DNA of 64,000 bases, taken from NCBI GenBank assembly GCA_945868725.1, contig CAMBMU010000003.1, positions 1 to 64,000 of the forward strand. Reading direction: 5' to 3'. Origin of the DNA: Spirosoma fluviale. GTDB taxonomy: Bacteria > Bacteroidota > Bacteroidia > Cytophagales > Cyclobacteriaceae. Under the pieces are notes generated by a model. The model was not told where the DNA came from, made no database searches, and saw only the letters and a list, made by a program, of their open reading frames with translations. Position numbers and translations under genes: made by a program. Each line of letters opens with the position of its first letter. The stretch's first letter is position 1. This document shows positions 1-10,494 of the stretch, piece by piece.

Positions 1-1
1 A

Positions 2-127
2 GCCATCTTGATGGCAACCCACAATCACGAACTCCTCCGGAAATACCCCTACCGGGTGCTGAAATGTGAAAAAGGAAAGTTGCTAGACAGCACCATGGAC
101 GATATCTCTTTCGGCTCCACCTTTTAA
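2..127 (+). CDS. ftsE: 3' end of cell division ATP-binding protein FtsE (partial)
   Basis: In-frame translation AILMATHNHELLRKYPYRVLKCEKGKLLDSTMDDISFGSTF*, resembling the C-terminus of FtsE-type ABC ATPases. Confidence 0.65.
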   Translation, partial: AILMATHNHELLRKYPYRVLKCEKGKLLDSTMDDISFGSTF

Positions 128-138
128 AATTGACTTTG

Positions 139-393
139 GATTTGTCAACGGTCCACAGTCCACGGACAATTCTGTTTAGCGCATGAAAAACGTGTTAAAA
201 TTTGGATTTTAAACTTTATACCAAACGAATCGGCTGTCGACAGTAGACTGTTAGCTGTTGACGATTTGTCAACCGTCAACGGTCCACGGACCACAATCAA
301 TTATGTTCAGCACATGAAAAAGGTGTTAAAATTTGGGTTCTAAGCTTTATACCAAACGAATCGGCTGTCGACAGTAGACTGTTAGCTGTTGAC
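139..393. repeat. Tandem 131-bp-period intergenic repeat with 7-nt-periodic words
   Basis: catgaaaaa[c/g]gtgttaaaatttgg...taccaaacgaatcggctgtcgacagtagactgttagctgttgac occurs at ~182 and again at ~313 (131-bp offset); heptads GTCAACG GTCCACA GTCCACG and CTGTCGA CAGTAGA CTGTTAG CTGTTGA. Confidence 0.85.
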
Positions 394-432
394 AGATAAA
401 ATTCACAGACTGTTTTTTATTCTTTTTGGAGA

Positions 433-1143
433 TTAATTCGTCTTAACCAAATTTTCCTTAGCCTGGGTAAATGTAGGCTCAATTGCAAGGGCTTCATTGA
501 ATGCCGCCTTGGCTTCCACCTTTGAGTTTTGATCCAAATACACCAAGCCCTTCAAGTTGAGTGCCGCCGCTTTCATGTCCACCTGCTGAGTCTCTGCCTC
601 GGAGATAGCAAAACCAATTTTTTCATCCGCCTTAGCCACCTTCATGAGCATAGTCAAGGAATTCATTGCTTCGGCATACCGCTTCATGGAATACTGAAGG
701 TAGGCCGACTTATACAAACTAAAATTATCACCCGTCAAGAGGTGTAGGCTTTCATAATACGGAAGGGCACGATCAAAGGCTCCTAATTGCTCCAAGGAGT
801 ACGAAGCAATTTCCAAAGCACCTACATTCTTATCGTTGATTTTCAAAATATCCATGGCCACCAATGCTGCAGAAGCATTTTGGCCCTCTTCGAAATACAA
901 GCTACCCAAAGCTTCCATGTAGCGGAGATCTTCTGGATTTCTTGCCATCAGATCGTAAAGCTTTTGTTTAGCGATTGCCAAGTCGCTGTAGCGGAGTGCT
1001 GCCTGGTACACCATTTGATCCGACATATTCAAGGCACTTTTTACTTTAGGGTCAAACTTAGGGATAGAGTCCGCTGCTGTTTGAGCCATGGCTGTACCGA
1101 TGCTAAGCGTGAATAGGGAAACGAAAACTGCAATTTTCATCAT
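433..1143 (-). CDS. TPR-repeat protein with signal peptide
   Basis: N-terminal signal sequence MMKIAVFVSLFTLSIGTAMAQ; TPR-like repeats. Confidence 0.75.
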   Translation of the reverse strand: MMKIAVFVSLFTLSIGTAMAQTAADSIPKFDPKVKSALNMSDQMVYQAALRYSDLAIAKQKLYDLMARNPEDLRYMEALGSLYFEEGQNASAALVAMDILKINDKNVGALEIASYSLEQLGAFDRALPYYESLHLLTGDNFSLYKSAYLQYSMKRYAEAMNSLTMLMKVAKADEKIGFAISEAETQQVDMKAAALNLKGLVYLDQNSKVEAKAAFNEALAIEPTFTQAKENLVKTN

Positions 1144-1157
1144 GACTGAACTAGTAT

Positions 1158-2582
1158 TTAAGGTTTTTGAATGGGGTAAAGTCCTTTTTCTTGGGCAATT
1201 TGAAGCATTAGATTTCGGGCTTCCTCCGGGTTATTTTGGATTCGACCCTCCAATATAGCTTCTTTGATTTCTTCTTTTATATCTCCAATGATTTTTGAAG
1301 GTGAAATCCCAAAGGTATCCATAATTTCCTCTCCACTCACTGGCGGCTGAAAATTACGAACCTGGTCTTTTTCTTCCACTTGTTTGAGCTTCTCCTCTAC
1401 CCGACCAAAGTTATCCAAGTACTTCTGAACCTTCTTGTCATTTTTGGAGGTAATATCTGCTCGACACAAGGCCATCAGATCATCAATATCATCCCCCGCA
1501 TCAAAAAGCAACCTCCGCAAGGCTGAGTCTGTCACCTCATCTTTTACCAAGGCAATAGGTCTTAAATGAAGTCGGACCAGCTTCTGTACATACTTCATCC
1601 GCTCATCCATGGGAAGTTTCAATCGCTTAAAAATCCCTGGCGTCATCCGTGCCCCTTTGTCTTCGTGCCCATGAAAGGTCCAGCCTACCTTTGGATGAAA
1701 TCGCTTGGTGGCAGGCTTGGCGATATCGTGAAGAATTGCCGCCCAGCGAAGCCATAGGTTATCTGAGGCTTGACAGAGGTTGTCCAATACTTGGAGCGTA
1801 TGGTAAAAATTGTCTTTATGCGATTTGTCGTCTACAGAATCAACCCCTTGGAGCTCGACCATTTCAGGAAAAAACTCATGCAAGAGCTTGGAGGCAAACA
1901 ACAGTTTGAATCCATAGGAAGGCTTTGGGGTTTGGATTATTTTATTGAGTTCATCAATGATCCGCTCCGCCGAAATGATTTGAAGTCGGGAAGCATTTGT
2001 GGATAATGCAAAAAAAGTTTCTGACTCGATATCAAAATTAAGTTGCGCGGCAAACCGCACCCCGCGCATCATGCGTAGCGGATCATCAGAGAATGTAATT
2101 CCTGGTTGTAAGGGGGTTTTTAACTGCTTGGACTTTAAATCTTTTATCCCATCAAATGGATCGATCAATTCTCCATAGTTATCCGAATTCAGGGATATAG
2201 CCATCGCATTAATCGTGAAATCTCTCCGCTCCAAATCTTCCTGGAGAGTACCGTCTTCCACGAGGGGTTTGCGCGATTCTTGCCGATATGATTCTTTTCG
2301 AGCACCTACAAACTCAAGCTCCCAGTCGTCTAACTTCAGCATGGCTGTCCCGAAATTTTTGAATACCGACAGGGGCACATGTACATCAAAGGTCTTCGCA
2401 ACTGCTTGTGCCAACTGAATCCCAGAACCCACGCAGGTAAAATCAATATCCTTGCTTGGTCGTCCCAGAATCAAGTCACGCACATAGCCTCCTACAACAT
2501 AGGTTTCAAGCCCTTCCTTAGCAGCCACTTTCGCAATACGGGCAAAAATGGAATGTTCATCTAGCCTATCCTTTAAGTTCAT
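1158..2582 (-). CDS. CCA tRNA nucleotidyltransferase / poly(A) polymerase family with HD domain
   Basis: YVVGGYVRDLILGRPSKDIDF motif, RRDFTINAMA, HDIAKP. Confidence 0.93.
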   Translation of the reverse strand: MNLKDRLDEHSIFARIAKVAAKEGLETYVVGGYVRDLILGRPSKDIDFTCVGSGIQLAQAVAKTFDVHVPLSVFKNFGTAMLKLDDWELEFVGARKESYRQESRKPLVEDGTLQEDLERRDFTINAMAISLNSDNYGELIDPFDGIKDLKSKQLKTPLQPGITFSDDPLRMMRGVRFAAQLNFDIESETFFALSTNASRLQIISAERIIDELNKIIQTPKPSYGFKLLFASKLLHEFFPEMVELQGVDSVDDKSHKDNFYHTLQVLDNLCQASDNLWLRWAAILHDIAKPATKRFHPKVGWTFHGHEDKGARMTPGIFKRLKLPMDERMKYVQKLVRLHLRPIALVKDEVTDSALRRLLFDAGDDIDDLMALCRADITSKNDKKVQKYLDNFGRVEEKLKQVEEKDQVRNFQPPVSGEEIMDTFGISPSKIIGDIKEEIKEAILEGRIQNNPEEARNLMLQIAQEKGLYPIQKP

Positions 2583-3052
2583 CCCTTCTGTATTTTTACT
2601 TCTCCTTCGGGACCTAAAAACAACTCTTTAGTTCCTGAGTGGAAAAGCGGGAATGGCAGACTAGTTTGTACCGCTGCCTCCTCTCCTGATTCTTCCCTAA
2701 AAAGTACGGGTTGGGCGATTTGAAACAAAAGTTTATTCCAGTTGGGCTCTCGAATCAAAGAAAAGCGAACCAATCCATTTACCACTGCCCCTTTGGGGAG
2801 CATGGGATTTGCTGGACTTTGATAGATCGTAGGCTTGGAAGCAAATTCGACAATATCCAACGAAACCTCAGAAAATGAAACGCATAGCGTTCGGATTTGA
2901 AACAAATCAAATAGCAGGTAAATTCCTCCTTCTACTTGTTCTTGCTCAGCAAGGGATCCTTTACGCAAGGAAAAAATCTTTCCGCTTCCTTCTTTGATGT
3001 AAACTTTCCCTTTTTCTTTAAGAAGAGTAAGAATGTTGGACTGATCTAGCAT
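2579..3052 (-). CDS. hypothetical protein
   Basis: 157-aa ORF overlapping the start of the nucleotidyltransferase gene by 4 bp. Confidence 0.6.
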   Translation of the reverse strand: MLDQSNILTLLKEKGKVYIKEGSGKIFSLRKGSLAEQEQVEGGIYLLFDLFQIRTLCVSFSEVSLDIVEFASKPTIYQSPANPMLPKGAVVNGLVRFSLIREPNWNKLLFQIAQPVLFREESGEEAAVQTSLPFPLFHSGTKELFLGPEGEVKIQKG

Positions 3053-3171
3053 GCTGCAAAAATAAACAGATTATCTATCTAGACTACCATCCTAAAAAAT
3101 CATTCACAATTCCCTTGGAAACAAAAAGTAATGAGTACTCGATTATTGCCTCTACATACACCCAACTAGCA

Positions 3172-3205
3172 ACAAAAAAGGACAGCGATGGCTGTCCTTT
3201 TTTGT
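3172..3205. terminator. Bidirectional intrinsic terminator
   Basis: AAAAAAGGACAGCGATGGCTGTCCTTTTTTG. Confidence 0.8.
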
Positions 3206-3222
3206 TTAATTTGCTTAGAGGA

Positions 3223-3627
3223 TTACCCTCTCAACCAGTTGATAAAAGTTTGGTAACCCACACCAATTTCGCGAGCGAAAGCTGCTTTGGTTTTTTTTCC
3301 AGCGGCTTCTACCTTCTTCCATTCTTCCATGATTTTTCCTTTTTCAATGTCAGAAAAAGATCTACGTTTCCCTTCAGACTTACCTGTAGAAGTTCCATTC
3401 AAGGAAGCAATCAACTCGTTTAGGTCTGCTAAGAATTTGTTTTCAGTAAGAAACAAACCTGCAGATTCTAATTTCTTAATTACTCCATCCCTCGGGTTTA
3501 CTGGTGTTACAGCGATTCCTCGTGACGCAGCTTCATGAAGGTCAATTTTTTTTCCTTCAGCGGTCACATACACAAATCCATCGGATTTTTTTAGATCTAC
3601 GATAGACTCTTTGATTAATTCTCTCAT
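3223..3627 (-). CDS. small protein with C-terminal helix-turn-helix-like segment
   Basis: C-terminus EKGKIMEEWKKVEAAGKKTKAAFAREIGVGYQTFINWLRG resembles an HTH. Confidence 0.65.
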   Translation of the reverse strand: MRELIKESIVDLKKSDGFVYVTAEGKKIDLHEAASRGIAVTPVNPRDGVIKKLESAGLFLTENKFLADLNELIASLNGTSTGKSEGKRRSFSDIEKGKIMEEWKKVEAAGKKTKAAFAREIGVGYQTFINWLRG

Positions 3628-4401
3628 GCTTTTGTTTATTTTTATAGTTTAAAAACGACTTGCAATTTAGTTCGAGAAAAGTATTATTCCAAAATGATTC
3701 ATATATTTTTTAACAAAAAAATAATGGAGAGTTCTTTTTTTTATCACTAACCATTTTTCAAATCCACAAAAAGTCTTTTTATTTCGATTAAACATAGATT
3801 TAAATAATAACCATGCATAAAAATGAAATTACTAAAAAAGAGAATAATCACTCCAACATTCATCAAAAAAAACGGAAATGAAGACGATTAGATCAATCAA
3901 CCGCACAATTTGAATGAGATTTATGTACTAAAGCAAGAATTGGATTAATACTTCTATAAAGAATACAAATAAATGATGTCTTACCAAACCACAACTACAA
4001 AAAATCATATTACTAGGAATAAAATTGAATCTATTCAGTTAGAAACACAAAAGGAATATCACCTAATTAACTGACTTTGATCATAAAAAGTCCCGTAAAC
4101 TATTCTTGTATTAAAGTGGGTTTTGAATTCTCAACTTAAAAAAAACTTAAAGTTGATACAAAGACTTTTTATTGTACAAGGGTAATGTAGAAAAAACACA
4201 AAACCCATCAAGTTGTTAGCAGCTAGATTCCGAGTAATTGCTTTCTGATTTTTAGTTCAGATTTTTTTAAGTTTTTCTGAAAGGCGGGGCAATTTCTTTT
4301 CCTGAAAAATTCCAACAAGGTTATAAAGACCTATTCATGAAATTTTTCTACCTTTATACCCCATAAGAATTCAACTTATTTCTATCCCTCCACAGCTTCT
4401 T

Positions 4402-6021
4402 ATGGCCTCAAAAACAAAGTACATTTTTATCACTGGAGGAGTTACTTCTTCCTTAGGAAAAGGCATAATCGCCGCATCATTGGGCAAATTGCTTCAATCC
4501 AGAGGACTAAGTGTCACCATTCAAAAATTTGACCCCTACCTAAATATTGATCCAGGTACTTTGAATCCTTACGAGCACGGAGAATGCTATGTAACTGAGG
4601 ATGGAGCGGAAACAGACCTTGACCTGGGGCATTACGAACGATTTTTAAACGTAGAAACCTCCCAAAGCAATAACATCACCACCGGCAGGATCTACAACAA
4701 TGTCATCACTAAAGAGCGTAAAGGTGAATTTCTCGGTAAAACAGTTCAGGTAATCCCACACATCACCGATGAGATCAAAAGCAACTTCTACAAGCTTGGG
4801 CAAGATGGAAAATACGATGTAGTCATCACAGAGATTGGAGGTTGCGTTGGAGATATAGAGTCCTTACCCTTTATTGAAGCGGTAAGACAAGCCCGATGGG
4901 ATTTAGGTCCTGGGAATTTTCTAGTAGTACACCTTACGCTCATTCCCTACCTGAAAGCCGCGAAGGAACTGAAAACCAAACCCACGCAGCACTCCGTAAA
5001 GCAACTCCTTGAAGCAGGTATTCAACCTGATATATTAGTTTGCCGCACCGAGTACCCTTTACCTGCTGATGTCAAACGAAAACTAGCCTTGTTTTGCAAT
5101 GTGCAGTTGGACAGCGTCATCGAAGCCATGGATGCCGAGTCCATTTACGACGTGCCACTTTTGATGAAAAAAGAGAAGCTTGACGAACGAGTACTTTCCA
5201 AACTCAATTTAAAGCCTAAGTCAAAGTTAGACTTGAAAGACTGGAAAGGCTTTTTAGGCAGATTGAAAAACCCAACAGCAGAGGTAACCATAGGACTAAT
5301 AGGTAAATATGTTTCGCTTCCCGATGCCTACAAATCCATCATAGAGTCATTTATACATGCAAGTGCCGCAGCTGAATGCAAGGTCAACCTGATCCTGCTA
5401 TCTTCTGAGGAAATAAATAATGGAAATTACAGTGCCAAACTAAAATTGTTGGACGGCATAGTAGTTGCCCCAGGGTTTGGTGAGCGAGGATTTGAAGGTA
5501 AAATCGCCACTGTAAAGTATGCTCGGGAAAACCAGATTCCCTACTTCGGTATCTGCCTAGGAATGCAAGTTGCCGTGATTGAATTTGCAAGAAATGTGCT
5601 CAAACTTGAGCATGCCAATTCCACCGAAATGGATCCAAACACCCCTCATCCTGTCATTGCCCTGATGGAAGAACAAAAGAAAATTGACCAAATGGGAGGA
5701 ACTATGCGTCTGGGTTCGTATGCTTGTGATCTCAAAAAAGGCAGCAAGTCAGCTTTGGCCTACGGGAAAACAAAAATTCAAGAGCGCCATAGACACCGCT
5801 ATGAATTCAACAACGTATACCTCGAACAAATCGAATCCAAAGGCATGGTGGCCACAGGGAAAAATCCTAAAACTGGATTGGTAGAAATTATTGAACTTAA
5901 AAACCATCCTTGGTTTGTAGGCGTGCAATTTCATCCTGAGTACAAAAGCACTGTTTTGAAACCACAACCCTTGTTTGTGGAATTTATTCAAGCAGCACTC
6001 GATAAAAAAAATAACAAATAA
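4402..6021 (+). CDS. pyrG: CTP synthase
   Basis: [24 protein letters not shown]-terminus; GATase motif GICLGMQ. Confidence 0.98.
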   Translation: MASKTKYIFITGGVTSSLGKGIIAASLGKLLQSRGLSVTIQKFDPYLNIDPGTLNPYEHGECYVTEDGAETDLDLGHYERFLNVETSQSNNITTGRIYNNVITKERKGEFLGKTVQVIPHITDEIKSNFYKLGQDGKYDVVITEIGGCVGDIESLPFIEAVRQARWDLGPGNFLVVHLTLIPYLKAAKELKTKPTQHSVKQLLEAGIQPDILVCRTEYPLPADVKRKLALFCNVQLDSVIEAMDAESIYDVPLLMKKEKLDERVLSKLNLKPKSKLDLKDWKGFLGRLKNPTAEVTIGLIGKYVSLPDAYKSIIESFIHASAAAECKVNLILLSSEEINNGNYSAKLKLLDGIVVAPGFGERGFEGKIATVKYARENQIPYFGICLGMQVAVIEFARNVLKLEHANSTEMDPNTPHPVIALMEEQKKIDQMGGTMRLGSYACDLKKGSKSALAYGKTKIQERHRHRYEFNNVYLEQIESKGMVATGKNPKTGLVEIIELKNHPWFVGVQFHPEYKSTVLKPQPLFVEFIQAALDKKNNK

Positions 6022-6053
6022 CTAGAGCTTAAGCCCAGCCTTCTTCAACTAAC

Positions 6054-7850
6054 ATGGATAAAAATCAAGCAACAGGTTTGATCCTTTTTGCAGCGGTCAT
6101 TCTCACCTACTCGATATTTTTTGCGACTAGCCCAGAAATTCCGCCTGTAGAAACCGCCACTTCTGCCGATTCGACCACCACCACAACAGCTATAGCAGCC
6201 GTCACCTTGCCCACAGCAGGAATTCCAGACAGCTTACTCGACCTAGAGCGTCAACGTAAATTTGGTGATCTCGCTCCCTTCACACTTGGTGAGGAAGAGC
6301 CCCTCATCCTAGAGAATGAGGTAGTCAAAATCACCCTCTCCAACAAAGGAGGAAGCATCAAAGAGGTTCTTCTTAAAAATTATACCAGCTGGAAAAACGA
6401 ACCTCTTTACCTACTGGATAGTGCTCAAACTAGCATAAACTACTCCATTGACACCCGTTTAGGACCTGTAAACCTGAATGACTTGTATTTTGTGCCGGCG
6501 TTAAGTTCACAGGATATTGAAGGGGTAAAACAACAAACGGTAACTTTTACTGCTAGCAGCCCAGCAGGACAATTAATTCAAAAATACACGCTCAAAGAAG
6601 GTGAATACACCTTAGCAAAGAGTTTTGAATTCCAAGGGCTCCAAGGAATACTAACCGCAAAAGCAATCCAAATTGACTGGAAAGACGAAATCAAATCCCA
6701 AGAAAAAGACCTTGCGGAATCCAGAAGAAAAACACAAGTAAATTATTACCTGGCTGAAGGTAGCTATGAAAATCTTGGGCTTAGTGATGATCCTGAAGAA
6801 GCGAAAGTGGCTGAACCCGTAAAATGGATCGCCTTCTCCCAACGTTTTTTTACTGCCGGAATCATTGCAGATTCTGTATTCCAAGAGGTACAAGTGAGTC
6901 AAAGCACTCCAACAGATTCCTCTCTTGTACGCTCCATGAACGCAAGCTTTGCCTTGCCCATCTTAGACGGTCAGGCAAACCTCAGCTATTATTTTGGTCC
7001 AGATCAATACAAAACCCTAAAAGCCATAACCCCTGGATTTGAGGAAAATGTGGACATGGGCTACTTTTTTGTGAGCTGGGTAAATAAATACATTGTTGTA
7101 CACCTGTTCGAATTCCTAGAAAAGTACTTTGATAGCTATGGGATTATTATCATCCTGATCGTACTCCTAATCAAATTAGCATTATCCCCGCTAACCTATA
7201 AATCCTATATCGGGATGGCAAAAATGCGGGTCATAAAACCCGAGATTGATGAGTTGAAAGAAAAGTATGGAGACGATGCCACCAAAATGCAACAGGAGCA
7301 AATGAAGCTCTTCTCTCAATTAGGAGTGAGCCCTTTATCTGGCTGTCTTCCCTTATTGTTGCAGATGCCATTCTTATTTGCCATGTTCTTCTTCTTCCCC
7401 AATGCGATCGAACTGAGACAGGAATCCTTCTGGTGGGCAGAAGATCTTTCTACTTATGATGAATTCATCAAGCTCCCGTTCACCATCCCTTTTTATGGAG
7501 CTCACGTAAGTTTGTTTACCCTTTTGATGACGATTTCTCAAGTGCTATACGCACATTTCAATAACCAGTTGACTACCGCAACAGGCCCTATGAAAAACTT
7601 GGGCTACATCATGCCGGTGATGTTTATGTTTGTCCTAAACTCTTACCCTGCAGGACTTAGTTTCTACTACTTTGTGTCCAACATATTTACATTTGGGCAG
7701 CAGGCCTTGATTAAACTATTTGTTGATGATGCTAAAATCCGTCAAAAAGTGGAAGAAAATAAAGTGAAGAATGTAGACAAGAAAAAGTCAAAATTCCAAC
7801 AACGGCTAGAAGATGCAATGAAAGTTGCAGATGCAAACAAGAAAAAATAA
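6054..7850 (+). CDS. yidC: membrane protein insertase YidC
   Basis: YidC periplasmic domain and GVSPLSGCLPLLLQMPFLFAMFFFFPNAIELR. Confidence 0.97.
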   Translation: MDKNQATGLILFAAVILTYSIFFATSPEIPPVETATSADSTTTTTAIAAVTLPTAGIPDSLLDLERQRKFGDLAPFTLGEEEPLILENEVVKITLSNKGGSIKEVLLKNYTSWKNEPLYLLDSAQTSINYSIDTRLGPVNLNDLYFVPALSSQDIEGVKQQTVTFTASSPAGQLIQKYTLKEGEYTLAKSFEFQGLQGILTAKAIQIDWKDEIKSQEKDLAESRRKTQVNYYLAEGSYENLGLSDDPEEAKVAEPVKWIAFSQRFFTAGIIADSVFQEVQVSQSTPTDSSLVRSMNASFALPILDGQANLSYYFGPDQYKTLKAITPGFEENVDMGYFFVSWVNKYIVVHLFEFLEKYFDSYGIIIILIVLLIKLALSPLTYKSYIGMAKMRVIKPEIDELKEKYGDDATKMQQEQMKLFSQLGVSPLSGCLPLLLQMPFLFAMFFFFPNAIELRQESFWWAEDLSTYDEFIKLPFTIPFYGAHVSLFTLLMTISQVLYAHFNNQLTTATGPMKNLGYIMPVMFMFVLNSYPAGLSFYYFVSNIFTFGQQALIKLFVDDAKIRQKVEENKVKNVDKKKSKFQQRLEDAMKVADANKKK

Positions 7851-7855
7851 AAAAA

Positions 7856-7883
7856 GGGGGCACATCATCTGCCCCCTTTTTTT
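7856..7883 (+). terminator. Intrinsic terminator after yidC
   Basis: GGGGGCA-N7-TGCCCCC followed by T7. Confidence 0.88.
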
Positions 7884-8186
7884 ATCCCTTGCAAGTGCTG
7901 CTTCACTAAGCATTCTATAGCTGAAGGTTTAGTTGAATGGTTTAAACGTGTACGCTTATTCAGCTATTGTCCAAAACTAAGGGTTGCTAGTTAAAAGAAT
8001 ATGCTGTGGGCCTGGAAAGGTCAACTGCCGACTAGTTGCTGTATCCGAGTTTATGCTATTTGACTTAGCATTTGTGGATAATCACCTTATTTTTTGTTAG
8101 AAACCTTGCAAAAAAAGGAGAGCCCTGCCAAAAATGGACCTTAATTTGCTTAATATTGATTTCTAAATTCCGGTAACGAACACACC

Positions 8187-8969
8187 ATGGGAAAAATTAT
8201 TGCCATTGCGAGCCAAAAAGGTGGAGTTGGAAAAACTACCACAGCAATGAATTTGGCTGCAAGTCTCGCTGTTTTAGAATTCAAAACCTTAGTTATTGAT
8301 GCTGACCCCCAAGCAAATACAACTTCAGGTCTTGGCCATAATCCCAAATCAATAGAAACTAGTATATACGAGTGTATGGTAGATGGTGTGGATATCCAAT
8401 CCATTATCCTACCCACCAACTTGGAACATTTATCTCTGGTTCCTTCTCATATTGACTTGGTAGGTGCTGAAGTGGAAATGATCAATGTAGACAACCGAGA
8501 AGAAAAGATGAAAGAAGTGATCTCATCGTTGAAGGATCAATACGATTTCATCATCATTGACTGCTCTCCTTCCCTTGGTTTGATCACCATCAATGCATTA
8601 ACTGCTGCAAACTCAGTAATTATCCCAGTTCAATGCGAATATTTTGCATTGGAAGGTTTAGGAAAGCTATTAAATACCATCAAGATTATACAAACACGAC
8701 TTAATCCAGATCTTGGTATAGAAGGAATTTTATTGACCATGTACGATGTCCGTCTTCGCCTTTCCAACCAAGTAGTAGAGGAGGTTCGAACTCACTTTAA
8801 GAATATGGTATTCGAAACTATTATTCCTCGAAATGTCCGACTTTCCGAGTCCCCAAGCTTTGGACTACCAGCAGTTTCCTTCGATGCTGATGGAAAAGGT
8901 ACCATCGCCTACCTCAATTTGGCAGGGGAGGTTGTACAACGAAATGGACTCCAAAAATCAAAGAATTGA
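8187..8969 (+). CDS. parA: chromosome partitioning ATPase ParA/Soj
   Basis: Walker A KGGVGKTTTAMNLAASLA. Confidence 0.97.
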   Translation: MGKIIAIASQKGGVGKTTTAMNLAASLAVLEFKTLVIDADPQANTTSGLGHNPKSIETSIYECMVDGVDIQSIILPTNLEHLSLVPSHIDLVGAEVEMINVDNREEKMKEVISSLKDQYDFIIIDCSPSLGLITINALTAANSVIIPVQCEYFALEGLGKLLNTIKIIQTRLNPDLGIEGILLTMYDVRLRLSNQVVEEVRTHFKNMVFETIIPRNVRLSESPSFGLPAVSFDADGKGTIAYLNLAGEVVQRNGLQKSKN

Positions 8970-9883
8970 TCATGTCAGATTCAAAATCCCCAAGAAAAAA
9001 TGCATTAGGAAGAGGTTTAGGAGCTCTTTTGGAAGATAGTCCAGCCAAAGGTAAATCACAAGAAATCCTGCCTGAGATTCAAAAAGTAGGAATCTTTGAA
9101 ATCCCTTTAACAGAAATTCAAGTCAATCCCTATCAGCCAAGATTACACTTCGATAAGGAGGCCATGCAAGAGTTGGCTGAGTCAATTCGTGTGCAAGGAA
9201 TCATTCAACCCATCACTGTCCGGAAGCTGGCACCCAACGAATACCAACTTATTTCAGGTGAACGGAGATTTCAGGCATCAAAGCTCGCGGGATTAACTAA
9301 AATTCCAGCTTATGTCCGTGAGGCCAATGACCAGCAAATGCTGGAAATGGCCCTAATAGAAAATATTCAGCGTGAGAATCTCAATGCGCTCGAAATCGCA
9401 CAATCCTACCAAAGATTACTTATTGAATGCAACTTAAAGCAAGAGGAACTAGGCGATAGAGTTGGGAAAAATAGAACCACTGTCAATAATTACCTCCGCT
9501 TACTCAAGCTACCTCCAACTATCCAAGCAGCTATTCGAGATCAGCAATTGTCCATGGGTCATGCACGCGCTTTGATAAATATTGTAGATGTAGACCAGCA
9601 ACTTGCACTCTTTAAGAAAATTCTAGACGAAGAACTAAGCGTAAGAAAGGTAGAAGCTCTGGTTAAAGGATTGAATGAAGGAAATCCAGAAAAACCTAGT
9701 TCGAAGCCAGAAATCAGCCCTGTTCGAAAGTATGAACTTTCAAAAATCCAGCAGCGGCTTGCTTCCCATTTTGGATCCAAAGTAGCCTTAAAGGCGAACC
9801 AAAAAAATAAAGGAGAAATCAAAATTCCCTTCACGTCTGCATCGGATCTCAACAGAATTCTTGAAATCTTAGAAATCATTTAA
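8966..9883 (+). CDS. parB: ParB/Spo0J family partition protein
   Basis: GERRFQASKLAGL, ENIQRENLNALEIAQSYQRL; 4-bp overlap with parA. Confidence 0.97.
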   Translation: MIMSDSKSPRKNALGRGLGALLEDSPAKGKSQEILPEIQKVGIFEIPLTEIQVNPYQPRLHFDKEAMQELAESIRVQGIIQPITVRKLAPNEYQLISGERRFQASKLAGLTKIPAYVREANDQQMLEMALIENIQRENLNALEIAQSYQRLLIECNLKQEELGDRVGKNRTTVNNYLRLLKLPPTIQAAIRDQQLSMGHARALINIVDVDQQLALFKKILDEELSVRKVEALVKGLNEGNPEKPSSKPEISPVRKYELSKIQQRLASHFGSKVALKANQKNKGEIKIPFTSASDLNRILEILEII

Positions 9884-9885
9884 TT

Positions 9886-10494
9886 GTGTTTGCCTTTTCC
9901 TCTCCTATTCTGCCCTCCAAAACGCTGCTTTGGTCTTTTTTAGTAGCGCTCTGTATGTTGGGAATAGGAACAGGTACTGCTAATGGTCAATCCGACTCAA
10001 GCGCACAAACCAGCCCAAAAAAATTGGAGAAAGTAGCGGACTCCCCTAGTTTACTCCCAAAGGATCCAAAGAAAGCGACCATGCTGTCAGCGATGCTGCC
10101 TGGAGCCGGCCAAGTTTACAATGGGAAAACCTGGAAGGTACCGATCCTGTACGCAGGCATACTTACAGATGTCTACTTTATCCAGTACAATCACAAGCGG
10201 TATGAACGCTTTCGAGATGCGCTTTTTGCGCTAGACAAGGGAGAACCCAACCCATTTCCTTCCTTAAACCGCGCAGCATTGGTTCGAAATGTGGATTATT
10301 GGAGGCAAAATAGGGACCTAACCCTACTCCTGATGCTCGGTATTTATGCCCTCAACTTGGTAGATGCCAATGTAGATGCACACCTATCTGGTTTTGACAT
10401 CTCCGAAGATTTAACCCTGAAGATAGCCCCGCAAATTGGCACACTTTCTGCCTCTTCCACTACGGGTTTTTCTCTCACACTCCAATTCAAGTAA
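9886..10494 (+). CDS. DUF5683 domain-containing membrane protein
   Basis: SAMLPGAGQVYNGKTWKVPILYAG motif; parB-DUF5683-dapB neighbourhood. Confidence 0.8.
   Translation: MFAFSSPILPSKTLLWSFLVALCMLGIGTGTANGQSDSSAQTSPKKLEKVADSPSLLPKDPKKATMLSAMLPGAGQVYNGKTWKVPILYAGILTDVYFIQYNHKRYERFRDALFALDKGEPNPFPSLNRAALVRNVDYWRQNRDLTLLLMLGIYALNLVDANVDAHLSGFDISEDLTLKIAPQIGTLSASSTTGFSLTLQFK

Noticed and set aside
8187-9883. parS site near parAB
   Set aside because: No TGTTCCACGTGGAACA-like or TGTTTCACGTGAAACA-like 16-mer was found by eye near parAB or elsewhere; a motif scan would be decisive.
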